DNA of 64,000 nt from Opisthocomus hoazin (lineage: Eukaryota > Chordata > Aves > Opisthocomiformes > Opisthocomidae). The translations under genes and the position numbers were made by a program. Below the pieces are notes generated by a model that saw only the letters and a list, made by a program, of their open reading frames with translations, had not been told where the DNA came from and did not search any database. Location: contig NC_134428.1 in assembly GCF_030867145.1 (NCBI RefSeq), positions 21,245,537 to 21,309,536 on the forward strand, given 5' to 3'. Below are positions 36,886-51,800 of the stretch, piece after piece (position 1 is the stretch's first letter; the number at the start of each line of letters is the position of its first letter).

Positions 36886-39800
36886 CTGTAAAAGAAAGGA
36901 GAAAAGTGTCAAAAAAGTCCTTCAAAAAGGCTGGCTAATGGCAGAATATTGAAGTGATATGAAAAAAAAAAATCAACAAGAGCTGTAATTTTTTTAATTA
37001 TCAAGTGCAGAACAAATACTCAACTTTAAAATAACGAACTGTTGACCATTTATCTCAACACATTGGTAAACAGCTACAGAAGATCCTGAGACATATGAGA
37101 AAAAGATATAGGACTAATGCACTGGTTCACATTTTTATCCTTCAAGCGTCTCATTTTTAGGCTGAAGTCTATTTTTTCATGATGAAGTTCTTAGCGACAG
37201 TGTTATTGGCATTCAGGTAGTGTTCAGTAAAGCAGATCAAGTAATCACTGAAAGGACTTTTTTGTTGTTTTGTTTTTTTGTTGTTGTTTTTTTTTTTTTT
37301 AATCTAGCTTTTCACAGTTCATTACTCTTACAAAGGACATCTTGCAAGTTTTAGTGGAAATATTTCTTCCAGTTTCATGCTCCATGACCAGTGAGTACAG
37401 CAACATGTTCTACCACAGGTTGAGGCCCAACCCACCACTGTAGAAAGATTTGTTCTTCAGAAGTTTATCACTCTTACAATTTAGGAAAATCATCTCCCTT
37501 CTTTCTCCTCAAAGTCTCCTGACAGATATTTCCATTACACTTTTTGAATCCTAAGAGTGCTAGTAATTTTTATTTCATAAGGTTTAACTCTGCTACCTTA
37601 AGTAGCACCAGCTATCCGATCATCATGAAAAATGAATGAGATCCAGAGACTGCGTAAAAGGACTTACAAAAGAAAATATGTGCATAAATACAACTTCCAT
37701 AAACAATATTTGTTGTCTGTCAAAAACGATTAAGCAAATACTAAGCTTCAGTTTCACAAGGCTGGAGTTCACTATTTCTAGAGAAAGAACATTGAAGTTA
37801 CTGAATGCATTATTATTTAAAAAAACCCAAACCAAACCAGAACCCAAGAAACATTAATCACAGTACACCCAGGCTTCCATTCTCTCTTTGAGCTCTCTGG
37901 GTTCAGAAATAGAAGGTACATCTTACCAGCTGACCGATCCGATCCAGGTTATCCAGGAAGTATTTCACCGATTCACCCTGTGGAAAAGCAAAGAGACAGG
38001 AACTGAGCTTGTTTCTAGGATAGCAACTTATATACCGTTATATATTAACAACTATAGCCTTTTCACTTTCCAGCATGCGCTGAGGTCTGACAGAGCAATA
38101 TCACAAGTGCAAGCTTAGACAGCATTCTGATATGCTTCAGGAGCTGGAACAACAGAACTACTACATGGCTTAACTCACACGAGCTGCTGATAATGAAGCG
38201 GAGCTGCCATAATATACTACGGATGTGTAGGTAAGGCAGTATTTCTCCTACAAGCAATTTTCTGTTCGTTCTAGAAAAATCAAAGTTGAGCAGGAATCTG
38301 AATAAATGCTCAAATCTATCTAGTAAATATTCACAATGAAAAGGGACTGGTAAAATTAGTCCTTTGGCTTGAAGTATTAGGTTTTTTCCTCCTTGTACGA
38401 TGAATGCAGTTAACTGACACTGTGTGGGAGTGAAAATGAAACTCATTTATAAGAAACCAATGTATTTTATTTAAAATTCATAACAGTGAACAAAAGCATA
38501 CCCTAGACTCGTTGGCATATCTTTAGAAAAACAAAAGACTTCAGTCACCCACAATTTGTGATAATTTAAGATAGACTTGCTTGTCAAAAAAAAAAAAAAA
38601 GGAACATTAACATTCTCAAGGACTTTCTCGTCTACAGATAGTTTCCACTCTTAGGCTCGAGAGTGTTAATAATGGATTTGCTCATCTTGCACAAAATCCT
38701 TTAGCAGTTATATTGAGAAGAATATAGGCAATGTTTACAAAGAAAATTTAATCTGCCTTTTTTTTGGGGGGTGGGGTGTGTTTGTTTTTTTTTTTTGTGT
38801 GTTTTATTTTTTCTTTTAAACAAGTTTGCCCATGTATCAAACTCAAATCAAGTGCCACTTTGCATTAGTGGACACAAGAAGCCCTGCACATACTTTTTGG
38901 AGGTAATAACATTGTTTCCATATAGACTCAGACTTTAATTCTGGAATGAAACCGTCTTTGGCAAAAGCCCGTTCTCCCTCAAACACTTCCCTTTCATTTC
39001 TTCAGATGAAGATGATCTGTTTAGCAAGAAAGTATTCTTCGCTGTTTAGGATGTGTCTTGCAGTTGCAGCCATGTCATAAGAACGATAATATGGAAAATC
39101 CTGTGGCCTTTTAGTAATTTCAGGCAGCAAAACACATTACACGTACCGCAGATCAGAGCCATGTCAGTAAACCATGACAGCAGGTGCCCTCACCAAGTTA
39201 CTAACTCAGAATGAGAACATTCTCAAAATATCATCTTGGATTCCAACAGCAATATAAATTCTGAAACCATACATTCTCCTCTATACCACAGGCTTGAGAG
39301 AGCACAACAGAATTATTCCCCTCCAGTACAACTGTAAACAGATGCCAGCACAACCGATCATTTTGCAGAATCAGACTGGAGATCAGAGGGTTCGGTGTCC
39401 TGTACAAGCGCACGCTTTCAGCACAAGGCACAGACAAAAAGGAGCTGCAGCTCATTTCCTTACATTTAAAACTAGAAGTGTCTTTTTCATCAAGGAGAGA
39501 GAACACACCTATTTGCAAAAAACCACCATGTATGACAAAAGATCTACAGTGGATCGCTAGCAAAAAAAAATTACTGCGGGGAAAATGTTTCCAAAGAACA
39601 ATTGCTCTAAGAGCTTCCTTACAATCATGAATTTTCATAAGGTGAAAGTAATTTCCTGTATTTTTTGGCACTCCGTTGGATCAGCAGAGATATCACAGAC
39701 TGCATGAATAAGAGAAAAGGTCTTCCTGTACAGCATTAGTCATATTTAGGAGACGGGAGAGCCCAAAAAGAAAAAGGTCATTGAAGCTACAAAAACCCCT

Positions 39801-42800
39801 TCTTTATCTGTTGTGCTTTGTGCTACACGGTGCCTTTAGATGTGCACCAAGGCTGCAAACGGGCCGTCTCCGACACAGCTTGTCCCCATTTTGTACCCAG
39901 CTGCTTTAAGAGTCCTTGCCTTGTCCGTACACCCTCCCACGCTGAGCGCAGGAAGCAGCTGTGTGCATGTGAACTGCCGGGACACCCCAGCAAGTTCACC
40001 TGATTTACGGCTTCTGCCTCCCCTCTTTCCTGCCCCGCACATCCATCAGGTTAATGTTTTGCACATATATAAGAAGGTAAGAAAATAACCTAATTAAAAA
40101 AAAAAACAATACACGTTCATTTCTGCAGTGATTTAGGGAAACTGGACTGCTCTAGTTTGTTATACATCGCTGTAGCATTGCCATTAAGCCACGTAATTCA
40201 TTCCGGGAAGTTTTCAGCAGTAATTGCAAAACACTTGGATAGCTGGGTAACCAAGTCAGGTTGCTGGAACAGGTGCAAACACCCTGCACGCGGTCTGACA
40301 GATCTGAAGACATCTGAATAGTCTCTTCTAGCACAGAATTCAAAGACATCCAGTACTTAAGTCAAAATATCTGTTTCCAGTCAAAACAACAAATCCCTGA
40401 GAAGCTCCAGAGGGTTTGAAGTTAAGACAAGCTCCAAACATTAAAGCACACAAACCTGAAGGGAGGGAAAACGAAAAAAGACAACCCACAGCAAACCCTA
40501 CCAAGCCCCACACTCCGACCCCCCTACTTTAAAGCTGATTCCCTGTTTAAGTCCTGTGATTCAGTTCCTGCTCCAAAGACTTCTTGAGTAACCTTGCTCT
40601 ACATTTTAGTCTGATTCACAGAAAACGCGGTGGCTTCTGGGAAGCGTGCCGGGAATTTCAGTTCAGGGAGCAGGCAGCACAGCACAACTGCGGGCGGCAC
40701 CAGCTGACTTGATGAATAACACGTAATGTATTTAAATGAGAAAAATATGGAAAGTCCAGGTGTTAGGACTGATTTGCATTAGTACTCTTAAGCAGAATAA
40801 CTGTATTAACTGAACATTTCTTCATCTTTTAATTTTTTCCTTGTCATCCAGGGAGAATAGATAGCAATGTTAATTAGATCTAGAAGTCAAATTTATTTAG
40901 CTTTATCTCAAGCTGCACTTGAATACAATTCTGAATTCCATTGATAAATTATTATTTATGCAACGCTATCTGGGTATTATACACACATATAAACATGCGT
41001 GTGTATCTGTGTGTATGCGTATAAGAAATACACACACACAAAGAGTTTATGAATTGTCCATCACGGCAGGTTTTCCATTCAAGGCAAATTATTATCAAAA
41101 TAAAGAAGTATCAGCTGCTCCTCTCATGTTAAACTACTTTCTTCTCTTGAAGACACTGACCATAAAAAAGTTGGTTTGTTTTTTTCAGTGTAAATTCTTA
41201 GTGTTTCTCCAAAGCCATCTAGCCATTCAACTACATCCAAAAATATTCGCAATTGATTCATCAGATACTAAAAGTATCTTTACACAGATTAATGACTTCA
41301 ATCGCAGTATTTTAATGGTTCTAGTGAAAAAAAATATTTTGAACATAGCAGCAAGGAAGCAGCAAAATAGAAATGAAAGCCATTAAAGTTATTTGTACTA
41401 TATTTATGTACCTAAAGATAATCACATCATGGTGTGTTCACTTAAAAAACAAACAAAAGAGGTCCAGTTCAGATGTGTCAATCTTTTACAGGCTGGCGTG
41501 TCAAGAAAAGCTGTGTCAGCTCAAGCAACTTCCTCAGTCAACTACATTCATAGAAGACTGCTGAGCTTCTGTCTTTTCAGATTTAAAGACTCAGATCTTC
41601 TTGAATTTCCTTGTTAGTACACTATTTGCTTTTAAAAAATATTCTAACAATATTCATAAACAATATTCTTAAAATCTGAAAGACATTATTTCATTTGAAC
41701 CGTCACAGTACTTAAATAGAAGGCACCATTCTGTCAGTCACAGCAAAGGATGTCAGTGAAGCACGCCTGTACTGATTTTTTTGTTGTTATTTTTAACTAA
41801 GTGTCTATGAGTATATTTCACATTTGAAAGTTGTATCAACAAAGCCTGAGATGACCATTGTCTATTTTGCTGTTGACACAAACCAGCTAGCTGCCTTTTT
41901 TTTTTTCTTCTCATCCTCCTTGATAATAAACCAAGATGTCAAGATGCTGTCTTCCATCCACGCCCTGTGCTTTCCGGGATGGGACGGGGAGGGGAAACGA
42001 GTGACCACTCAGTTATGAATTTTACATAATTCAGATACTCCTTTTTAGTACACCAGAGCACAGTGTAGACCATTAGTCTTCCTTAACTTCTCGCTCACCA
42101 CACAAGAGTTACCACAAACGCTCGGATGATTCATTCTCTCACTGCTAATCTCTTCTCCCTCTGCAATACACGTCCTCTGAGTAACAGTTCTGCCAACTGG
42201 GACCACGCGAGGGAAGAAGAGATGCTGTTCCCATTGTTCAGCAGGATGAGTCACTGCACATCTGGGAACTGGGGGAATCAAGAAACACAAACAGAAGGCC
42301 TAAAATGAGCCCACAAGCTCCATAATGCAGCATTGCGATTGGATCATTTCTTAAAAAAAATAATTTTTTTACACTGCCCTATCTGCAATACAAAGTTTGG
42401 TGAAGCCAGAGAAAAATAGTACAATTTGCTTAAAAACCGACTGTTGGAGGAAAAAGGGAGGAAAGGTAAAATGCAAACATATACTCTTGCTTCCTGAAAT
42501 AGTGCTCTAAAACTCTTCTTTTATATGCTAGGTTATTTTGAACACAGCATTCTCAAGAGGCAAAACCCACAAAATTAAGGAGTTCTTATTCTATGTATTT
42601 CATGCTATATGAATGTCATCTTAACATTAGCTCCAAATAAGTCACCATGAAAACAAGTAATTGAATTTAACATCTCTGTCCCCTCAGGCTAGGTTCATAG
42701 CACATAAGAAAATCTCCCCACAGAAATATTGTAACTAATCTAGCATCACTCCCTTTGCCATTGATCGCCTCATTGCAAAAAGCAAGCAGAATACACTTGG

Positions 42801-45800
42801 GCAGAGATCCCAATCAGTATTCATTTCATGAAAATAAACGCACAGCAGATCGCATGTAGATTGCTTTAGAATACCTGCAGACACTCAGTAATGAGAAATG
42901 TTCTGCAAGGCTAGAGTTACCAACATGTCACTTTAACCCTCGGCCAGTTCTTCAAAGTGACATTTGGTCAGATCATAAGTGATAGTGAAATGTCCTGTTA
43001 TCCAGTTCCCTAAAATACAGGGTCATTTCAAACTTCTCCTTCTGAAAAGCAGTTCCTCTACATTCTGCCCTGAACTGAGAGACTTGAAAGGGGACTCTCT
43101 GTTCCAAATTGGCTTTTTTCCTTTCCTTGTCCCAAGGCCTTTTGGACATAATATTAATTTAGCCCTTCCTGACCATTCTGTCTCTAGCTGCTAAATTTAG
43201 AGTGCACAATTTAAGGTAGACCTGTCAGTCTTAGCTTGTTTCAGATGATGAATTAAACCACACGGGAAGGAAACGTTGTACTTGAAAGAGGCATATAACA
43301 CAGATCTAACCACACTCCCACAAATACAGCAAAACACACAGAGAAATGGATCCTGTAAGTAACTACAGATCCTGTAAGTAACTACCACCAACTGCAGCTG
43401 AATCTGCAAGGTGAAAGCAACAGTGATCGGAATCAAAGAACAGCGGTGCCTTTATCCCACCCTCCATCCGGGAGTTGTAAAACATTCAGCAGCACGGCTG
43501 AGAAACACAGTGGAAATCCAGGGGACCCCAGAAAGAAGTTTGAGAATCTCCTTGCCTTTAACCTCTGAGGTCTCCGATACACGAACGCCACGGACTTCAA
43601 GCATTGACACGCAATTTTATCCAAAGCTGGCCTTTCTATAAGGTACTATTCCATTAAGACTGACAGAGAAACCAACTGATAGAATGCAATGCTAATATTA
43701 ACTTTCAATGCTAATTTGCAGGTGAAATCTTTGTTTCTCAGACAAATACCGAGGCCTCATTTTTTTCAAGTCTCCTGGGATGTCGATCGCCTGTTGATTG
43801 TAAGGGGTTTGAATGTTACTATTCCAGATGCTTTACAAAAGCAAGACTTCCAAACCAGAGGCCTAAGGGAAGAGCAAGGTCACAAGCACAGAAGTAGGAT
43901 AAATTAACCAGGAGACACGCATTTGAAGATGTTAGAGATGTTAGATCAGCCAAGTTTTTGGGTACTGAGATTAGAACCCAAAACCTCACCAGCAAAGATG
44001 TAGGAAATGCTTTTCTTAGCGAGACCTACCAGACACAACAAGCAGGTTATCCTGCCACTGTAACACAGATACCCTTGGGAAGTGAGCACGCGGACACAGC
44101 TCCAGGTTCACACTCTGGTTTTGTCCAAGGGACGTAGTAGTCCTTTACAAACCCCGAAGACCCAAGGTGAAGATTCTCAGGAGGGGCAACTATAAACAAA
44201 CAACTTGCCCTCCCTAAACCTGCAGACTCTTCCAACAGATTTCTTCTAAATCCGCACTTCTTTTCAACCTCACTGGTTACAGGGAATGGATTTACTACAG
44301 CCAAAGTTGTGTTCTCTTCCCTGTGACAGCTGATGAATTAAGTATTATTTTCCAAGGAGATAAGCAAGTCTGTGCTTGTTAAGAATTCACTCAGAAAGAT
44401 GCTGAAGTAACCTAAATTGCCTTGAAATGCCAATGCCCATTCTACACAGTAATTCTGTTCTACAGATATCCTACATCCTGTCTGGGCACTGGAATTTATT
44501 GACACAAGACAAACATTAATTTTTCATTCAATCACCAGTTCGAAGGCAGAGACTAACCACTTCTCCGTCTTTCAGCCATACAGAATTCTAACTATCAAAT
44601 CTCTCCGGTGTTGTTTAATTTCCTCCTTAACAACAGACTGAGCTACTGGCTCCCATCCAGCAACTCCAGCACTTATCCAAGTTGCTCCTATCTGTACCCT
44701 ACAAACATACCAACTACAAAAAAGTACCATTTGGTTCCAAGCTGCTTCTGAAAACTACCTCTTCTTTCTACTGCCTAGTTGCACAGTGTAGGTATCAGAT
44801 GTTAAAGTTTGAAAATACTTTTAAAATTATTTGTCAGCTCAGTACAAACAAGCAATGCAAAAATCTATTTGCTTAAGTCAGGATGGCTTTCTATAAACTC
44901 ATCCTACATGACACATGGGCCAAACTGTATGCTTTACAGTACACAGATTACAAAAAAAAAGGTGATAAGTATTTATTTAATTTCCTCCCAAAAGTCTAGG
45001 TTAATCTGAGCTCCCACATCAGTGATAAGATCTGTGGATCCCTGTGACCGAGTGAAATTCTAGGCTCACAGCTAAGAAACACTCTTAGCAGGAGCAGAGT
45101 TCCTGTGAAGGGCAGCTCCTAGATGTGTTAGCTTTTCCCAGCAGCCAAATACAGCCACTCTTTCTGAAAGTGCTGCAAGGAGAAAAAAAAGGTTATATTT
45201 TTTTTCCTGAAATTCTAGGTGTTTCTACATCAACAGGATGTAGAGGAGATAAAATTACTCTCAATACTATGTTAACAATTCTGTCCATTTGCCCCAAATA
45301 TGCACACTGGCAATGGTGCCTCAAAGAGAAAGGAATTTTTGGTTAATAGATGAAGGCAGGCTCATCCTACGCTATAAGCTTACAAAACGTTAACAAAAAT
45401 CCCTGTTGTTTTGGTTTTACTCCTACTTACTGTCTCTTCATCACTGTTACTCCTGCTTTTCTTCAAGGAATTGCAAATCAGCAAAGCAGGTGCAAACAGC
45501 AGAGAAAACAATACCGGCCACAAGTAAAACACACAGATACAGAGTGCAATACTAAAGGGTTAAACTATTGCTTTTTTTAATTCTAGAAGAACCCTTAACC
45601 AGACTTGCACATTACCTACAGCGATTTAGCATTTCCTAGCCTTCACTGACTAGCAGCTAGCAAGATTCCAGGAGTAGCTGCAAGGGGATGTATGCCCAAT
45701 TCATGCGGAAGAATCACGGTTATGTTTAAACAACAAAAGAAGTCTGATCACTGTATCCAGCATCAGCAGCGTGCCCAGCTCACACACACTCCTCCTGGCA

Positions 45801-48800
45801 CGAGCGGACGACAGACCGAGTCACCAGCACCCCCTGAAAGGATTCCTTCCTGTTTCCCTGCCAACTGTCCCAGTGAGCACATTGTCTGAAAGCCCCGCCA
45901 GAACCCTTTCATCTCAAACACTGGAGGTTCTCCATGAAGTTGAACTTCAGCACGCCAGCTGAACTTCTCATTCCAAGCACAGGCGGCTAAAACGTACAAG
46001 AGAAAGGAACTGAAAGCATCAAACTGGCCACAGTTAAAAGAGTCCCGAGCTGTAAATGGAAGGATGGATCCAAGACTCTGGCCAGTCACTAGCAAATTAT
46101 CCCATTGATTCTCAGCGGGCAGCTGCCGTGCGAAAATGGGCCTTTCCAACTAACAGATCAGAATTCAGAAGCAACTGGATGTTTTTATAAACCACCAGGC
46201 ACAACACACTATCACTTTATGACGTGACCCTAGTCCCATGCTTTGTTTTGAGCAGCTCAGTATGCAAACCTGAAGCTTGCTTTGTTTACACAAGACATCT
46301 GCAGAACTAGAATAGACATTGACAGAAAATATTATCTTCTGACTTCATCTACTGAGCAGTGCTGACTATCTGATCAAGACTAAATGACAAGTTTACCAGT
46401 GAGTTTCCCTTTCAAATCTTATCAGATCAAGGGATGGGAAATAAGTATCTTGGATCTCGACGGCTGAAAGAACAGCTAACACCAGCCATGAGAGAATGTT
46501 GAGCTTGGACTTTTCCATGGCAGGTGGCCAACTGGAGAGCCGAGCAACTTGAATGCATTTACAACAGGCATAACCTCGAGTATCTCGCAGAGCAATGCTT
46601 CCTACTCCACTTCCACACCAAAGCAATTGTTGCAGACTGCCCTAATGCTCCACTTTTTGTGGAAACATGAGCTCAGACATGTTTTACTGAAATCTGCCTA
46701 TGTCTGTTGTTAAAAGGCGACTGTAACGATCAGAAAAAGTCATTTATCCCTCACTTTTATTAAAAATTTGTTTTAAAAAAGATTTTCTCATTCTGTCTGC
46801 ATGTATACAGCCAAGACATTTTTAGATGTGACGTAGACTAATATGATGGTCTTGCAAGATTCAGAAAGCTGCTCAGTATCTGAAAGTTAGGTTTTAGGTA
46901 GAAATCAGACTGAGGTAAAATGCAAGTTAAGTCTTTGTTGCACTAAGGTGCGCTATTTAACGGTTTCACTCCTGTAAAATCAAGTGTGTAGGCAGTAGAG
47001 TGTAGAAAAAAAAATTGCACCTTGCTTACATGTCTCTGAAGTTTTTCACCATGCCCACTGCCTCAGCACTCAGAAGTCTCAACTACAGAGAACACAAGGC
47101 TTGCAAGTCTGAAGGATTCCTCAAGCCAGTTTCCGAGTCTGATTTTCAAAAATCATTTGCCTTCGAAACAAAAAACTTCTCCTTTTTCAATAATAGCTTG
47201 GTATTTGTCAATTCTAAGAGACTGACCAACACAAACTACTCGATACCTCACATTCACCCACTTGCACTGAGACTGGTATTACCTTCTACAAAGTCTGACC
47301 TTTACATGCACCTGTAAATCCCCTAGATCACCAGGGATCAAGTTGTCCCATGACATTTGCCAAGAACATTTCTTTCATTAGTTCACAGCTGTACTATGGG
47401 TCTGAGAGAGAAGGTTTCACCCAAGAAGCAACTGTCCTCCCTATAACCTCATCTCTCCTGCTCCAGTGCCAACACCACACCTTGAGTCCAGCAGATGAGT
47501 GATAGCAAACCTCAACCAACCCTTGGTGATCTGAAATAAGCTTCTGTTACCATTCACAATCAAGTCCAGATTTCTCTGTGATATGATTTATAGTTATAAT
47601 CTCAAAACATTTTTAATTTATTCACATCCAGTCACAACGTACCAATTATTCCAAATATTCCCTCCCCTATTGAAGGTGTTTTCAGCAAGAGAAGGGGAAG
47701 TTCTTCAAAATTTACACTTCAGCAAATTCGCACTATTGGTACTTTAGTATGAAGATTTCAAGTAACCTAAACTTCTTTTTGTTTAATTTCAGAATTTGTT
47801 CTCTTTCAAAACACTCAGGATTGCTTTTCCTGCATTTTTCACTTCAACTCATCCTACCACACAACTCACATCGTTACTTTCACTCATGAAACCAAAACTG
47901 GAATGGATTTATCTGAGCTGAAAGTTGAAGCTGTTCAAGTACCGATTCACTAAAGGATCTAACATCCCTGAGCGAAGACTCAAAGTGAGACGGGGTTGGT
48001 AACTGCATGAACAGCGGCTGTATTTATGTGCAAGTCCATTCTATTTTCATGTGTGTCTACAGCTGAGTCCTTTGACACAGTCCTCAATCATTATAAAGCT
48101 ATCCTGAAGATCAGGCTTATTAGAAATGACTTACCGTGGAGGAAAAAAAGCCAACAAGTAATGTTGAAGTCTTGTATCAAATGGAAAGCTTTATTTTTAT
48201 TCACCCTCACGTACATCTGCTTTATACAAATTAAGCACTATAAGCATCTGAAAACAAATGTAAAGATTAAAGAAGTGACTTAGCTTCCACCCTTAAGGCC
48301 TCATCTAGACATGTAAATTAATCAAGCCACAGTGGAAACTGAAGTGGGTTTAACAAACTTCTACAAGCTGGTGAGCAGACTAGCTTATAAAAAAAAAAGT
48401 CCTAATTAAAGCCCCAGTCACATCCTACTGAGCTGCAGAGGGGGAAACAGTCCAGCCACGCGGACGGCCATCTGAACTCCTTGCAACCTAGAATGCATGT
48501 GCTGGACTAGGAGAAAGACGACAGAAGAAGAGGATACAGTAGGTGGTTCTTGTGCCTCCTGCCCTCATCTAACATCATTACCAATTCAGTACTGTACTCT
48601 GCCCAGAGAAACTAGGTGGATCAAAGTCTTCAATATGCAGAATTGAGGGATGGAATTAAATGGGAAAGAGTTCCATCAATAAGCCAGTATTTTTTCAGTT
48701 TGAGATTTTACTGAATTTTCCAAAGTAGAATTAAGTGAATATCAAGGCAAGCAAGTCAAAATAAGAGGCTGTGGGGGCAGGGTGGAGAGCAGACCTTCTA

Positions 48801-51800
48801 AGGACAAACACCAACAGTTTGTTCAGGAGCAAAGCCAAGTGAAGCACAAGTCTGCCACAGTCTGAACTGCAGGAATCTGTGTTGTATACAGAGGAGACAT
48901 TTGAAAGGTGTCAATAAATTACTTCTCAGAGCAACATGTTTTCCACTTTCTCAAACAGAAAATCTTGCATGATGTTTCCAAGAAGTTTTCCTCCCCTCCT
49001 CCAAACACTAAGTCAATAATAGAGCAAAATAGGTTTACTCCACAGAGCCGCTTTAAGTATTGCTGCAAACTAAGGAGAAGGTGGAGACCATGCTGCCTTC
49101 TGCCTTTGTAATAGAAAGCCTTCCCAGCTAGTGCTGGTTCACAAAAAGGAGCAGCAGAGTATTGAGCTAACCTTACTCTTCTCCTTCGAGAAGACAACCT
49201 AACAACTCTACTCCTTTCATTAGTGTTCCATTGTAAGCTGGTTGGTTTGTGGCCGTATGGAACCTGGAGAGATCTTCTGAACAGTATCGTGTTCAGATGC
49301 ATCCTTAAGTCATCTAATCTATGAAAACCTCCACTGTTACACAGTTGTCATTTGACAAACTCAAAAGCCAAATGCTGTGTTTCTTCCCTCCCTCTGCGCA
49401 CCACCTGCTCCCCTACACTCAGTACCTGTGAAACGGAGCCTGGACTTGGAACAGCGTGCAAACACTTCAGGGGCTCCGATAATTTGGAACACAAACATTT
49501 TAAAAACTAAACAGCACCCTCGTGGTACAGGCATCTTATTTTAGCATCAGGAAAGATTTATGGAGGAAATGAACCACTGCTTGGATGAAGGATCAGCGAG
49601 ATAAAGATACTGCCATCATTCCTAGGCAAGCACTGGGTAGAAGTTATTCGTGATCACTTGCGATGCCAGCTGCTTGTTCCTTCACCAACGCCACAGCACG
49701 TCACTACTTCGGCTGCGCTTACCATCAGTCATAGGGTTGCACTCTGCCTCAGATGAACTGCCCAAAAACCAGTTGTGCCAACACAAGCAAGAGCATAGAG
49801 CAAAGCAGAACTCCCTAAACCACCATTTCCTATTGCTCACTGTGATTACTCTATCACAGAACTACAGCCCAAGTTAAGCCCTATACTTGCACGACACATT
49901 GAGTAAAACACTCAGTATTTTAAGGCAGAACAGGCTTGTTAGGGAGACAGCAGAAGCAGGGGAAGATAACAGAAGTAAGTTAAAGAAATCAAAATCTTTT
50001 CAAGAAGTCGTTGCAAAAGGATCAAGATTTGGATAGCTAGAAAGAATATAACATAGCCAACTGAGCAAGGTATTGCTCCCTAACTATCCCACCCACATTT
50101 TCCTTTCCAGCTTTCTACCATCCTGTTTCTTAAAGAACACAGGCTCATTAAACACCATTCACTGTCAGTGCTGCAAGGTAAGAGAACAGATATTTGAAGT
50201 TGTTCTTACGTATAAAAATCCAGAAGATACACCAGTAAGACTTCCCCATAAAAACAGACCTAGTTTTTAATGTTTTGCTTATTTGTTCATCTCTGCTTGT
50301 TACTTATTCTTGATCCTACATGGCTTACTATAAGCTAGGATATTCAGGAAAGCTTGAAAGCATTCATTAGCCATTATCCTATTAAATTCAGTGGCCCCTT
50401 TGAAAAATACAAGCCTTACCCTCTTACTGTTTTTCCTCAAGGGAACATTTTAGAGAATTTTGAAAGACACCGAGATCACCCTTACTCACTGTCCCATTTC
50501 TAGGTGGAAAGGATAAGGTCCGATACCAGTATGAAAGAAAGCTGAATTACTACAGAGAACACACAAATGAGGTGCAAAAGGTTGACTTGTAGAACTGGAA
50601 CTTTGAAGTACATTGTCAGCACTGCTCTTCTGAGCACAGCGAGCCACGTCAGGCAGACAGCTGTAACAAAACCATTCACTTCTCTTTCAGTGCCTTTTTT
50701 TTTTTTTTTCCCTAATTTCCTGAAACCAGCCATAGAGTCGGAAAACTGCTAATAACAGCACACAGCAAGTAGCAGGAGTCCTCTCTTTCTTTTTTTGTTA
50801 AACAGCTAAGCCTGTCCTTGCTGGGTCTTCAAGTAGAACATGTAGCTTTAATACACCAAAAACTTTGAAAACCTGTATGATGAGAACACAAATATAACAG
50901 TCTCCGTTTCAGCTAGATCTTCGAGACTGAATGGTTGAAACCAGTCTGACGAGCAGAGCCCTTCCACTACAAACAATATTCAATTCTTTTTAGACTTCAG
51001 TGTAAACGGATAAATATTAACATATACATATCTGCATGATGCAGGTATTTTGTTGCAACTAGAATAAAAGTTGCCCTCATGTGCTACCATGGTTTTAACC
51101 TATGCGCATGCTCATTACTTCACACGTTAGCTCTCTCCCGCTGCACCAAATTTCAGCAGTAACTGTTTAGTAGACTCCCTCAGTCATACAACGGGTGCAT
51201 CTTTAAATGTACTTAACTTGCTCAGATTTCTGGAACGCATTCTCATTACTGGGAATCTCTACAGAGAAACTAGTTGCCAATTTTGAAGTCTCTTGAATTA
51301 TTGAGATCCATTAAAAACTTTCTGAACATGGAAAATGAACAGCATAATCTAAAGCTAAAGGCTGCTCGCTGGGTTAGATTTGCCTCTGCCCAGAACTTTC
51401 CTGTACACTAGAAAGGGATAAAGAGATCACTCCAGTGGTTTTTTAGCCGCACTTGGGTACTGGCTCAGACAGCCTGAACTGAAAGTTTCCTTCCTTGTTT
51501 CTCACAGCATGTGCCAGCATTTCTTAATGGGAATGCAAAGATTAATTACAGCTGTACTTGCTCTGAACAAATCCTTATATTCAACACAGTCCGGCAAGAT
51601 TTAGAGTAGCACTAATTAGGGCTTAGAACAACAATTCTGCAAAGACAGACATACTGAGTATTTTTTCTAATTATTTTATGAATAATAAAATTAAAGCTTC
51701 TTTCCAGAAGCAGGGTGGCATTTATTCTCCAGAGTGGGGAGCCAAAAGGACCTTTCCAGTCTAAGAACATTAGATTTTGTGTTTCAGTGCTACTGCTGAA

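Noticed and set aside
40919-41386. 155-codon plus-strand open frame antisense to GNA12
   Set aside because: It runs through the CA/TG microsatellite and is rich in K, N, I and F, as expected from AT-rich DNA. No domain.
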